Part shown: one piece after another, positions 21,205 through 32,700 of the stretch
How positions within the stretch are numbered: position 1 is the first letter of the stretch
How the letters are laid out: every line of letters begins with the position of its first letter
Source of the DNA: Owenia fusiformis
Taxonomy: Eukaryota > Annelida > Polychaeta > Sabellida > Oweniidae
Direction: 5' to 3'
DNA length: 64,000 bases
NCBI GenBank assembly: GCA_903813345.2
Contig: CAIIXF020000009.1
Coordinates: forward strand, 15,142,347 to 15,206,346
Translations under genes and position numbers: made by a program
Notes under the pieces: generated by a model
Seen by the model: the letters and a program-made list of their open reading frames with translations, nothing else
What the model was told of the DNA's origin: nothing
Database searches by the model: none

Positions 21205-21231
21205 CCCCGATTTCTGAGTCTGATTATTCAT
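21205..21231 (-). other. Candidate LTR leader exon and splice donor for E1 ORF3
   Basis: An ATG at 21231-21229 opens nine codons that end exactly at a strong donor, GGGG|GTAAGTTT (intron starts at 21204). The reading phase at the donor is 0, which matches the phase of the ORF3 frame at the acceptor (13236). The predicted intron would be about 8 kb and remove gag-pol. Splicing is inferred, not observed. Confidence 0.5.
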
Positions 21232-21344
21232 ACTATCCCGATTCGCAAGTTTAAGTTTCGAAAGAGCCAGCAAAGTCCGAGACTGGTCAGTGTGCTGACG
21301 CAGTCAGTGATCCCGAAAGTATGACTAGAAAACGCTGAGTTCGT

Positions 21345-21420
21345 TCCTCGCTCTACTGAGACAATTGATTTTACGTAAGCTGACTTTTGATTGGTTAAAA
21401 GTAAGGCGAGCCCTGATTGG
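21345..21420 (-). promoter_or_regulatory. E1 LTR promoter-like region
   Basis: Two CCAAT boxes on the minus strand (21416-21420 and 21390-21394) lie 25 bp apart, followed by TCAGT near 21355, which resembles an initiator. No TATA box is obvious. A Maf-like palindrome TGCTGACGCAGTCA sits downstream at 21293-21306. Confidence 0.4.
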
Positions 21421-21806
21421 CTAAAAAATGTCGTAAACCATAACGTAAGTGAGTTAGCTAAACCCGGAAATAGAATTAAATCTCAGAAAAATAAAATATG
21501 ATTCCAAGTTGAATAAATATCAGTTAAATACAGTCATAAAATATAAATATAACATATTTACAGTACAAAAATACTTCCCTTATAGTGCATCCTTTAGTCA
21601 GTCTCTCTCACTTCGCCTGCATCGTAAATAAAACTGATCTTCCAAAGTGAAAAATAAAAAACAATCTCAAGTCTGTCTAATGCATGAAGATCAGCAGTAA
21701 AGTAAGGTAAGGCAATCTGACATCCACCAAATCAATTATGATAAATTACTAAAAATGCTGAAAAATAGGATAGAAACAAAAAAAATTGATTGTGGCGGTT
21801 GTCACA

Positions 21807-22192
21807 GTATGTTTAAATAATGATATTATCAGACTGAGGTTGTTAATGTTATTATGCATAAAACAGACATAGAATATTTTTGCGTACCTTTGAAATTGTG
21901 GGCTATGCCGGAGGGTTAGGTTAGGCTGAGAAGACTTAAACCCCTAACTATACCCTGGATAGGGGCGTAGTGGGGGATGGAAATAGGGTCGATTTTTGGG
22001 GCCTCTAAGACTATCTGTTCTGACCTAGGATGAAGGTTCTGACCTAGGATGAAGGTTCTGAGGTTCCTAGGTTCTGACAGAGATCCCAAAAATATAAAAT
22101 GTTGTCGGAGGAATAGACCCATACAGATTGCACTAGAGCAAAAGACGAATTGATGGCATTGATAGAGCTGATTCAAAAGTAGTTGTTATTCA
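21807..22192. other. Intergenic DNA flanking E1
   Basis: No gene recognised. A 20-bp direct repeat (ttctgacctaggatgaagg) occurs two to three times at 22017-22075. An 86-codon minus frame here has no recognisable domain. Confidence 0.4.
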
Positions 22193-22738
22193 ATGACACC
22201 GCCGCCTCAAATGAGGGTATGGGGTGAAACAGTAAGCACAATTACCCAAATCTTAGACTCGACACCTGGGTCAGAACAATTTCATTATAGGGTTGAGGGT
22301 GTCACTATAAGAGAGGGCCGCGACGAACACCCAGGTCTCACTATAAGAGAGGGCCGCGACGAACACCCAGGTCTCACTATAAGAGAGGGCCGCGACGAAC
22401 ACCCAGGTGAACACCCAGGTGAACACCCAGGTCTCACTATAAGAGAGGGCCGCGACGAACACCCAGGTCTCACTATAAGAGAGGGCCACGACAAACACCC
22501 AGGTGTCACTATGTATAGAGGTCAGTCGGGCCTTGATGTAACAAATTGCTTTGAGCGCGGTGCAGAGAACAGGTATGACGAGCTACATTTTACTCTTATA
22601 CCTTACAACTATGTGGAGCCGACTGATGATGATCACTTTGTCGAAAATGTGTTAACGTCCTTAAAAAGCGCCTTGCCGCTGCCATCTTTATTCAAAAGCT
22701 ATTTTTGTAGTCCTTGTACTTCATGTTGCATGCCTTAG
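22193..22738 (+). CDS. Possible ORF of unknown function with 12-residue repeats
   Basis: This is a 181-codon frame whose middle third is a 36-bp tandem repeat that stays in frame. The unit encodes LTIREGRDEHPG: five near-copies, with two extra 12-bp EHPG subunits in the middle. After the repeat, the C-terminal 65 residues are non-repetitive, with acidic residues and several Cys near the end. The ATG (22193) has no strong context. No family recognised. It may be a real exon or simply an open frame created by a unit divisible by three. Confidence 0.25.
   Translation: MTPPPQMRVWGETVSTITQILDSTPGSEQFHYRVEGVTIREGRDEHPGLTIREGRDEHPGLTIREGRDEHPGEHPGEHPGLTIREGRDEHPGLTIREGHDKHPGVTMYRGQSGLDVTNCFERGAENRYDELHFTLIPYNYVEPTDDDHFVENVLTSLKSALPLPSLFKSYFCSPCTSCCMP
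22301..22512. repeat. 36-bp minisatellite
   Basis: Unit ctcactataagagagggcc plus a 16-18 bp tail containing gaacacccaggt. There are five main units, with two extra 12-bp tail copies between units three and four. Confidence 0.85.
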
Positions 22739-22921
22739 CGCTTTGGCAAAACATGCACCAAAACATTGAATATTATTATATGATATGACTGTGCTTAGCA
22801 CTTTTAGTCATATAAAAATGTTTTGTTTATAATTGTCTGTAGTATTAGTGATTGTTAGTCTACAAAACCGTACGGCACAGACATCCAGCCATCAATCAAC
22901 CTACAAGCATAGCAATGCGTA

Positions 22922-23785
22922 AGGGAACATGGGGGCAAAACGGCCCTAAAAAATTAATTTTAAGTTGTTCTGTACGGGGTATTTTCTTATCTGTCAATCA
23001 TCGCGCACTTTGATGTTCCACTTTATCAATGGTTTGTGGTTTACATTTTTCGAGTGTTTTATACTTGCCTAGGACAATCTTCTGTGATTTTTCAATGGTC
23101 AAAAATATTGTCGAGAGTGGGGCAAAACGGCCCATAGGTGGGGCAAAACGGCCCACCCTCTGTTACATGGGTATTAAAACCAAAATTAATCAATTACAAG
23201 ACTCGTCCATACACTTCTTATCTCAGACGTTCAAATCTTTGACAGATAAAGTATTCTTCACCGCTACCATAATTCTAGTCATTCGATATGTGTCGGAGTG
23301 AAATAAGGTACAAACCAAATGTTAAAATCGTTATATTTGAAAACCAATTCTACTTGCAAAATAAGATTTTTGTATGTTATAACATGTGTGGGCCGTTTTG
23401 CCCCAAAGACATGTGAATTTTCAAATAGACGTCATTTTAATTTGCCTAATATTTGAAGCTCGAAATTTTTATAAATAAAGAATAAATGTGCAAACTCTAT
23501 GAAAAATGTTAAATCAAAACGATATTCTATAGTTGCCGGATTTTTTAGAGATTCTCGTGGGAGGGGTAATTTACAAAAAAGAGGGTGAAAAATAGAATTA
23601 CCTCTTACGTAAAGCGAAACGCTGCTTGGTTAAAAATGGGCGGTCGAGAAGGTGGCAGACATTTCAAAATTCGATTATGTGACTTTTGAAGAACCATCTT
23701 TTTATAGTTCAAAAGATATTTCGATGGGCCACTTTGCCCCAGAGTGCCGTTTTGCCCCAGAGTGCCGTTTTGCCCCATGTTCCCC
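22922..23785. mobile_element. 864-bp non-autonomous TIR DNA transposon
   Basis: Ends read AGGGAACATGGGGGCAAAAC and, inverted, GGGGAACATGGGGCAAAAC, flanked by TA on both sides (22920-22921 and 23786-23787). The subterminal motif GGGGCAAAACGGCCC recurs several times in both orientations inside. There is no transposase ORF; the 90-codon frame at 23029 has no domain. The TA target points to a Tc/mariner-like or similar superfamily, not resolved. Confidence 0.75.
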
Positions 23786-23932
23786 TACTTGTATTATAAT
23801 TAAATAACAAACGAACTGTTAGACATAACACGTACATAATATTCAATTCAAAATATATTAATAAAAACTGTATCATAACAAGTAATTAAAACTAGTTTCT
23901 CATTATTATTAATTCTTTAGATTTTATGTGTG

Positions 23933-25357
23933 TTACCTTCTCTTATCGAACACAATACGGTATGTTTTGTTCAGTACTGAACTGCTGATCGTATAATTTC
24001 TGGCGCCTCTCTTTATGAAGTGGGGATAAGAAACGTTTAGCTTCGAACAGTCACTTTTACCAGTTAACAAAGATATCATGGCCTCGAGGTTGACGATTTT
24101 AGAATTCCTAACGTCCAATTTAACCCCCTTAACTTTACACACTTGGACACCGTCTTTTGTTTCATAGGCATACTTTTTCGACCCTAAAAACAAAAACGAA
24201 AATCATGACATTCACACTTGAAATTTAATGTACATCTTTATTTGGGCTTATAAACGCCACAATATATTGTTTTGTATTATATATATAAAATTATATATTC
24301 TGTTTAATTCTTTAGGGACAATCGCACATTTAACGTGTGCCGTGTAACTCACCAAGTAAACACTGTTTACTAAACAGGGGTCTATTATTAGCCACACTAC
24401 CACATTTTTCCACAAATAGGCCCGACTGTTACAGTATAAATCAAAGAATCGGTGTCATGGTAACATAATCTCTCCTGTAACGGTTCCATGACCTCTAAAA
24501 AATGCAACCTACCATACGCGCTACTCATGGCGGCGATTGAGACGTTCACGAAATTAAGAGGTTGTAATAGTCTTTCATCAGGTCTGTACTTTAGCCTAAC
24601 CATGTCATCGTGTAACAATTGGAACTGTGCTTGTATGCGTTTCACTTGTAACCATGCCTAACAATTCAGAAATCCCCGTGATGTATACCGTTTTAGTTAA
24701 ATTAGGATTTTGTCCTAATTTTCCTGAAATCACATTGTACGAAAAAAATATAAATAAAAATTAATTTCTAAAATTAATACATCGACTCATATTGTGACAT
24801 AATATCAACGAGTTTGTGGTTAAGGGGCGACAATATGGACCGAGACACGATGAATTATCGAGTAGTATTATACTAACCCCAAAGAACGTTTAAAGCCACG
24901 TTTAAAGCCAAGTATTTTGTAACCTTCCCCTAGAGTGGTTGCAAGACACCTGTCAACACGTAAAATACAATTTGCCATCGAGCATCTTCACATACATTAT
25001 GGTGTGTTGGTGATTTATCAGTGCTGTATTGGTGGTACATGTATATTAAAGATTTATTTTTACTTGGGTTTCTGTACCAAAAAGAATACAACACAACCAT
25101 TCAGTTTTGTCTTAACAGTTATTAATAATCGAAACCCGTTACTTACGTTTGATTTTTCCAACGAACACGTTCTACACAAGGGAAAATTTAATTTACCATT
25201 CGCCCTATAAGGTAAAACAGGGTGAAGGCAGCGAATAGGCGGGTCTACACTGCATTGTATGAACCCAAAAAGAGAATGAATGTCGAAGTTAGCCGTTTCT
25301 ACTTGCGTTTTCACAATGGGGTGGCCTATTGAGTACCTACAGCATATGAAAGGAGTT
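23933..25357 (-). pseudogene. Broken protein-primed-type DNA polymerase B (Polinton/Maverick or related virus)
   Basis: Three colinear minus-strand pieces are seen. At 25147-25357 is a segment with YSIGHP, an FGFIQC stretch and a conserved block of the PVLPYRxNGKLxFPLC type. At 24397-24645 is the palm motif C as YHDTDS with the preceding AYGRL helix. At 23933-24193 is a C-terminal piece with KYAYETKDG and CKVKG. Order and spacing fit PolB of Polintons, adinto-like viruses or linear plasmids, but about 150 residues are missing between the first two pieces and the last two are out of frame. The first piece ends at a donor-like C|GTAAGT (25146) and begins after a TTATCAG acceptor. No capsid, integrase or TIR of such an element was found nearby. 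Confidence 0.65.
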
Positions 25358-25732
25358 CTGATAATAAACAACGAAGATAAATAATTGAGAAAATGTTAAA
25401 AATTGTAGATTTGACCTAGTTCTTGATCTAAATAAAAATAATAATAATTATAAAAAACCATACCTTTTATTTCGATTAATGAAGGGATACAAAGACTTAA
25501 TAATGAATTTCCCGAAGAGAAAAATAAACCAAACACACTCGAATTATATTTACACTGTAAATTCGACTATTACAGGAATTTAAAAAATATCCAAGTTCGG
25601 CGATCACTTTCAATATTCAAGCACCGATGTTAATTACCTGTCCCTCATTTTCGTCGGCGTCAACTAATAGTCTGGGCGAATCTGTTCGTCCTCCGAAGAA
25701 GGCCGCTCTCGGGGAAAGTTAGTCCAACAACA
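25358..25732. other. AT-rich spacer
   Basis: No ORF or repeat recognised between the PolB remnant and the palindrome. Confidence 0.4.
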
Positions 25733-25793
25733 TTAGACCTAGCCTGGGCCTCGTTTCTTATCTGACATGTCTTATGGCCCCGGCTAGGTCTAA
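25733..25793. repeat. Short palindrome at the E3 left junction
   Basis: 18-bp arms ttagacctagcctgggcc and ggccccggctaggtctaa pair with one mismatch across a 25-bp loop. Outside them, gaaagttagtc (25714) and gactaactttc (25814) pair again. The right outer arm lies within the first bases of the truncated E3 LTR. Confidence 0.6.
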
Positions 25794-25881
25794 CCTCCAT
25801 GATCATTTTGCTAAGACTAACTTTCGGCTATCTCAGATTTGCTTTGACGATAGGCTTAAAGCTTCAGAGAATATTTGTCAC

Positions 25882-25923
25882 ATGGACGTCGCGTTCGACA
25901 CGCGTAGAGGCATCGGCGTTTGG
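25882..25923 (+). other. Candidate LTR leader exon and donor for E3 ORF3 (5' copy)
   Basis: An ATG at 25882 opens 14 codons ending at TTTGG|GTAAGTTA (intron from 25924). Phase 0 matches the ORF3 acceptor at 61329. The same exon occurs in the 3' LTR at 62684-62725. In this copy the satellite lies in the intron, making it about 35 kb. Confidence 0.45.
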
Positions 25924-26291
25924 GTAAGTTAATTTTCAGTACTGTATAGAAATCTATAGCATTCCATTAGGGAGTGAAGAGATTTAAGACAGTAATATTG
26001 ATCGATAATTGAACTTTGAGAAAACATTTCAAAACTTTCATTTTTCCCGCACATATTTTCTAACGGTGTTATCTGCAGTCTGTAACAGTTGAACAAGATT
26101 GGGAGTTTGTCCCGATAAGCCCATATGCTGGGAAGGTTCAAGATAGTACAGAATAGAGATTCACGTTATCAATTAAGGGAATTATTGGTCAAATTAAATC
26201 ATAACTTTGGGGAAAGCAGACGACTTAGTCACGTGATCACATACGTCACTTTTGAAGTCTAGATTCATTCATTAAAACTTGAGCATCTTTG

Positions 26292-26753
26292 GCCAAAATG
26301 CCCTAATACGTCACTTCCGCTGAATAGAAAAAAGTAGTTTAAAAAAATGAATGTAGTCCCAACACAATTGTGATCATGACGAGTCAGTAAGCTAGTATGT
26401 AGGTACAGTTGTCATCTTTTTGCAATGACAACATGCCATTTCTTCTGAAAATGCGTTTATTTGGGTTATCTGAAGGAAAATTTCGAGTCAAGTGGCGTAT
26501 TAATTTTGCCTTGATTTTTGTGAATTTCAATTTCTGTCTGCAGAGAGAGGGGGTAGTGTCACAATTGACCAATTATTTCAAAAAGTAGATGGTTGGCCCC
26601 TATTGAGTTTAGTGTCAAAATGTAGCTTAGACATAGCTTTAGATCTCAGATAGGCCAGTGAGGCCACATAAATCCAAAACTCGAGATAAAAAGTCAGGCG
26701 TTTGACCTTTTGCCCATTGACTAGTATGGTGACGTGAATTAGGGCAGTTTGGC
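26292..26753. mobile_element. X element, left copy (462-bp MITE)
   Basis: Terminal inverted repeats GCCAAAATGCCCTAA and GCCAAACTGCCCTAA continue to about 24 bp. It is nearly identical to 49583-50045. The 62-codon minus frame inside is open by chance; no transposase. Confidence 0.8.
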
Positions 26754-29700
26754 CTATTAGTCACATGTGAAAGTGACCAAAATTTTTTAAAACTACTCAG
26801 AATCGCCCAGAATTGAAGTTTATTAGTGTGAAACATATTCTGGACGGAGGCAAAAATGGGAATTTTCATGAACAAATTTAATGTTTTTGCTGAATCAGCA
26901 GTTTTCGCTTTTTACCCCAAAAACCACTGATTTTGACGATATTTGGCTACACTTTCGCCCTTAATGACCCCTAGATGTCACATGTTGTCGTAAATGGGGA
27001 AGCCAATGAGTTGATGTTCATAATAAAGATTGAATTTTCCATCTTATGGTTTCCAGTAAAGAATGAAGGTACATATCAGGGGTACAGTTAGAGATTGGTC
27101 AGTTAAGTGTCAATTTTTGATGTATTTGTTCACTCTAAATGACTAAATTCAAGTTAAAAATATCTCAAAAGTCCCAATTCTCTAGGCCAGAGTCAAAACT
27201 GATCAAATTTGTCATCATTTTTCAAATCAGGAGGTGGTTGAATGGAATAAAGTGTCAAAAAAATGATAAATTTAGTAAAATTTTGCCAAAGTAGGCCAAA
27301 TTTGCCCAATTTTCTGGTTCACGGTTCAGTGATTTTGGCTAAAAATCGCAATATGCAATAAAATACTCAATTTCTTGACACGATATTGTAAAATGTCACC
27401 ATCAGGCAGTAGATTTTATGATGCAAATGAAAAACTAGTCAAATTTAAAGGAAAACCATTGGGTTCTTGGAAAAATGACCCCAGGGGTAATGAAGTAGCC
27501 AAATTTTTCATAATTGCTGTCAGAATATTCTTAAACTGCACAAAACTACTTGAAAAACTCTACTAAATTGGAAAAACGCAATTTCAAGCCAAAAATCATC
27601 CAACCATGTGGCTATTAGTCACATGTGAAAGTGACCAAAATTTTTTAAAACTACTCAGAATCGCCCAGAATTGAAGTTTATTAGTGTGAAACATATTCTG
27701 GACGGAGGCAAAAATGGGAATTTTCATGAACAAATTTAATGTTTTTGCTGAATCAGCAGTTTTCGCTTTTTACCCCAAAAACCACTGATTTTGACGATAT
27801 TTGGCTACACTTTCGCCCTTAATGACCCCTAGATGTCACATGTTGTCGTAAATGGGGAAGCCAATGAGTTGATGTTCATAATAAAGATTGAATTTTCCAT
27901 CTTATGGTTTCCAGTAAAGAATGAAGGTACATATCAGGGGTACAGTTAGAGATTGGTCAGTTAAGTGTCAATTTTTGATGTATTTGTTCACTCTAAATGA
28001 CTAAATTCAAGTTAAAAATATCTCAAAAGTCCCAATTCTCTAGGCCAGAGTCAAAACTGATCAAATTTGTCATCATTTTTCAAATCAGGAGGTGGTTGAA
28101 TGGAATAAAGTGTCAAAAAAATGATAAATTTAGTAAAATTTTGCCAAAGTAGGCCAAATTTGCCCAATTTTCTGGTTCACGGTTCAGTGATTTTGGCTAA
28201 AAATCGCAATATGCAATAAAATACTCAATTTCTTGACACGATATTGTAAAATGTCACCATCAGGCAGTAGATTTTATGATGCAAATGAAAAACTAGTCAA
28301 ATTTAAAGGAAAACCATTGGGTTCTTGGAAAAATGACCCCAGGGGTAATGAAGTAGCCAAATTTTTCATAATTGCTGTCAGAATATTCTTAAACTGCACA
28401 AAACTACTTGAAAAACTCTACTAAATTGGAAAAACGCAATTTCAAGCCAAAAATCATCCAACCATGTGGCTATTAGTCACATGTGAAAGTGACCAAAATT
28501 TTTTAAAACTACTCAGAATCGCCCAGAATTGAAGTTTATTAGTGTGAAACATATTCTGGACGGAGGCAAAAATGGGAATTTTCATGAACAAATTTAATGT
28601 TTTTGCTGAATCAGCAGTTTTCGCTTTTTACCCCAAAAACCACTGATTTTGACGATATTTGGCTACACTTTCGCCCTTAATGACCCCTAGATGTCACATG
28701 TTGTCGTAAATGGGGAAGCCAATGAGTTGATGTTCATAATAAAGATTGAATTTTCCATCTTATGGTTTCCAGTAAAGAATGAAGGTACATATCAGGGGTA
28801 CAGTTAGAGATTGGTCAGTTAAGTGTCAATTTTTGATGTATTTGTTCACTCTAAATGACTAAATTCAAGTTAAAAATATCTCAAAAGTCCCAATTCTCTA
28901 GGCCAGAGTCAAAACTGATCAAATTTGTCATCATTTTTCAAATCAGGAGGTGGTTGAATGGAATAAAGTGTCAAAAAAATGATAAATTTAGTAAAATTTT
29001 GCCAAAGTAGGCCAAATTTGCCCAATTTTCTGGTTCACGGTTCAGTGATTTTGGCTAAAAATCGCAATATGCAATAAAATACTCAATTTCTTGACACGAT
29101 ATTGTAAAATGTCACCATCAGGCAGTAGATTTTATGATGCAAATGAAAAACTAGTCAAATTTAAAGGAAAACCATTGGGTTCTTGGAAAAATGACCCCAG
29201 GGGTAATGAAGTAGCCAAATTTTTCATAATTGCTGTCAGAATATTCTTAAACTGCACAAAACTACTTGAAAAACTCTACTAAATTGGAAAAACGCAATTT
29301 CAAGCCAAAAATCATCCAACCATGTGGCTATTAGTCACATGTGAAAGTGACCAAAATTTTTTAAAACTACTCAGAATCGCCCAGAATTGAAGTTTATTAG
29401 TGTGAAACATATTCTGGACGGAGGCAAAAATGGGAATTTTCATGAACAAATTTAATGTTTTTGCTGAATCAGCAGTTTTCGCTTTTTACCCCAAAAACCA
29501 CTGATTTTGACGATATTTGGCTACACTTTCGCCCTTAATGACCCCTAGATGTCACATGTTGTCGTAAATGGGGAAGCCAATGAGTTGATGTTCATAATAA
29601 AGATTGAATTTTCCATCTTATGGTTTCCAGTAAAGAATGAAGGTACATATCAGGGGTACAGTTAGAGATTGGTCAGTTAAGTGTCAATTTTTGATGTATT

Positions 29701-32700
29701 TGTTCACTCTAAATGACTAAATTCAAGTTAAAAATATCTCAAAAGTCCCAATTCTCTAGGCCAGAGTCAAAACTGATCAAATTTGTCATCATTTTTCAAA
29801 TCAGGAGGTGGTTGAATGGAATAAAGTGTCAAAAAAATGATAAATTTAGTAAAATTTTGCCAAAGTAGGCCAAATTTGCCCAATTTTCTGGTTCACGGTT
29901 CAGTGATTTTGGCTAAAAATCGCAATATGCAATAAAATACTCAATTTCTTGACACGATATTGTAAAATGTCACCATCAGGCAGTAGATTTTATGATGCAA
30001 ATGAAAAACTAGTCAAATTTAAAGGAAAACCATTGGGTTCTTGGAAAAATGACCCCAGGGGTAATGAAGTAGCCAAATTTTTCATAATTGCTGTCAGAAT
30101 ATTCTTAAACTGCACAAAACTACTTGAAAAACTCTACTAAATTGGAAAAACGCAATTTCAAGCCAAAAATCATCCAACCATGTGGCTATTAGTCACATGT
30201 GAAAGTGACCAAAATTTTTTAAAACTACTCAGAATCGCCCAGAATTGAAGTTTATTAGTGTGAAACATATTCTGGACGGAGGCAAAAATGGGAATTTTCA
30301 TGAACAAATTTAATGTTTTTGCTGAATCAGCAGTTTTCGCTTTTTACCCCAAAAACCACTGATTTTGACGATATTTGGCTACACTTTCGCCCTTAATGAC
30401 CCCTAGATGTCACATGTTGTCGTAAATGGGGAAGCCAATGAGTTGATGTTCATAATAAAGATTGAATTTTCCATCTTATGGTTTCCAGTAAAGAATGAAG
30501 GTACATATCAGGGGTACAGTTAGAGATTGGTCAGTTAAGTGTCAATTTTTGATGTATTTGTTCACTCTAAATGACTAAATTCAAGTTAAAAATATCTCAA
30601 AAGTCCCAATTCTCTAGGCCAGAGTCAAAACTGATCAAATTTGTCATCATTTTTCAAATCAGGAGGTGGTTGAATGGAATAAAGTGTCAAAAAAATGATA
30701 AATTTAGTAAAATTTTGCCAAAGTAGGCCAAATTTGCCCAATTTTCTGGTTCACGGTTCAGTGATTTTGGCTAAAAATCGCAATATGCAATAAAATACTC
30801 AATTTCTTGACACGATATTGTAAAATGTCACCATCAGGCAGTAGATTTTATGATGCAAATGAAAAACTAGTCAAATTTAAAGGAAAACCATTGGGTTCTT
30901 GGAAAAATGACCCCAGGGGTAATGAAGTAGCCAAATTTTTCATAATTGCTGTCAGAATATTCTTAAACTGCACAAAACTACTTGAAAAACTCTACTAAAT
31001 TGGAAAAACGCAATTTCAAGCCAAAAATCATCCAACCATGTGGCTATTAGTCACATGTGAAAGTGACCAAAATTTTTTAAAACTACTCAGAATCGCCCAG
31101 AATTGAAGTTTATTAGTGTGAAACATATTCTGGACGGAGGCAAAAATGGGAATTTTCATGAACAAATTTAATGTTTTTGCTGAATCAGCAGTTTTCGCTT
31201 TTTACCCCAAAAACCACTGATTTTGACGATATTTGGCTACACTTTCGCCCTTAATGACCCCTAGATGTCACATGTTGTCGTAAATGGGGAAGCCAATGAG
31301 TTGATGTTCATAATAAAGATTGAATTTTCCATCTTATGGTTTCCAGTAAAGAATGAAGGTACATATCAGGGGTACAGTTAGAGATTGGTCAGTTAAGTGT
31401 CAATTTTTGATGTATTTGTTCACTCTAAATGACTAAATTCAAGTTAAAAATATCTCAAAAGTCCCAATTCTCTAGGCCAGAGTCAAAACTGATCAAATTT
31501 GTCATCATTTTTCAAATCAGGAGGTGGTTGAATGGAATAAAGTGTCAAAAAAATGATAAATTTAGTAAAATTTTGCCAAAGTAGGCCAAATTTGCCCAAT
31601 TTTCTGGTTCACGGTTCAGTGATTTTGGCTAAAAATCGCAATATGCAATAAAATACTCAATTTCTTGACACGATATTGTAAAATGTCACCATCAGGCAGT
31701 AGATTTTATGATGCAAATGAAAAACTAGTCAAATTTAAAGGAAAACCATTGGGTTCTTGGAAAAATGACCCCAGGGGTAATGAAGTAGCCAAATTTTTCA
31801 TAATTGCTGTCAGAATATTCTTAAACTGCACAAAACTACTTGAAAAACTCTACTAAATTGGAAAAACGCAATTTCAAGCCAAAAATCATCCAACCATGTG
31901 GCTATTAGTCACATGTGAAAGTGACCAAAATTTTTTAAAACTACTCAGAATCGCCCAGAATTGAAGTTTATTAGTGTGAAACATATTCTGGACGGAGGCA
32001 AAAATGGGAATTTTCATGAACAAATTTAATGTTTTTGCTGAATCAGCAGTTTTCGCTTTTTACCCCAAAAACCACTGATTTTGACGATATTTGGCTACAC
32101 TTTCGCCCTTAATGACCCCTAGATGTCACATGTTGTCGTAAATGGGGAAGCCAATGAGTTGATGTTCATAATAAAGATTGAATTTTCCATCTTATGGTTT
32201 CCAGTAAAGAATGAAGGTACATATCAGGGGTACAGTTAGAGATTGGTCAGTTAAGTGTCAATTTTTGATGTATTTGTTCACTCTAAATGACTAAATTCAA
32301 GTTAAAAATATCTCAAAAGTCCCAATTCTCTAGGCCAGAGTCAAAACTGATCAAATTTGTCATCATTTTTCAAATCAGGAGGTGGTTGAATGGAATAAAG
32401 TGTCAAAAAAATGATAAATTTAGTAAAATTTTGCCAAAGTAGGCCAAATTTGCCCAATTTTCTGGTTCACGGTTCAGTGATTTTGGCTAAAAATCGCAAT
32501 ATGCAATAAAATACTCAATTTCTTGACACGATATTGTAAAATGTCACCATCAGGCAGTAGATTTTATGATGCAAATGAAAAACTAGTCAAATTTAAAGGA
32601 AAACCATTGGGTTCTTGGAAAAATGACCCCAGGGGTAATGAAGTAGCCAAATTTTTCATAATTGCTGTCAGAATATTCTTAAACTGCACAAAACTACTTG

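Larger units (their letters stand above)
1..21806 (-). mobile_element. E1: autonomous-looking Ty3/gypsy LTR retrotransposon, 3' LTR split by E2
   Basis: Direct repeats at 1-213 plus 9814-12140 and at 19253-21806 flank a minus-strand internal region with PBS, gag, pol, ORF3 and PPT in the normal order. The first 18 bases of the left LTR lie outside the window. The left LTR rejoins exactly to 2554 bp once the E2 insertion and one TSD copy are removed. By eye the two LTRs differ at only a couple of positions (for example around 10302/19969 and 11705/21372), so insertion is recent. Order gag, -1 frameshift, PR-RT-RH-INT marks it as Ty3/gypsy (Metaviridae). The right flank is gtatg; the matching left TSD is off-window. 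Confidence 0.95.
19253..21806 (-). repeat. E1 5' LTR (2554 bp)
   Basis: It starts tgtaatga and ends gtcaca in plus orientation (TG...CA). It is bounded on one side by the PBS and on the other by unrelated DNA. It is the complete copy of the split LTR on the left. A promoter-like segment at about 21350-21420 and a splice donor at 21204 imply that most of the LTR (about 2.1 kb) is transcribed leader. Confidence 0.95.

Noticed and set aside
1-21806. Assigning the host as a bivalve from similarity to known tRNA-Leu-primed mollusc elements
   Set aside because: tRNA-Leu priming and this pol type occur in many animals; the sequence alone does not settle it.
22271-22509. Minus-strand ORFs across the 36-bp minisatellite
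   Set aside because: Any frame through a repeat with a unit divisible by three stays open; these are shadows.
22301-22512. CRISPR array
   Set aside because: The repeats are contiguous, without unique spacers, in a eukaryotic context.
25060-25210. Plus-strand ORF at 24935-25210
   Set aside because: Overlaps the recognised minus-strand PolB piece and has no domain.
27357-27566. 63-codon frame repeated in every satellite unit as a conserved gene
   Set aside because: All units are near-identical copies, so conservation means nothing. The frame starts with TTG, has no domain, and carries a K/I change in several units.
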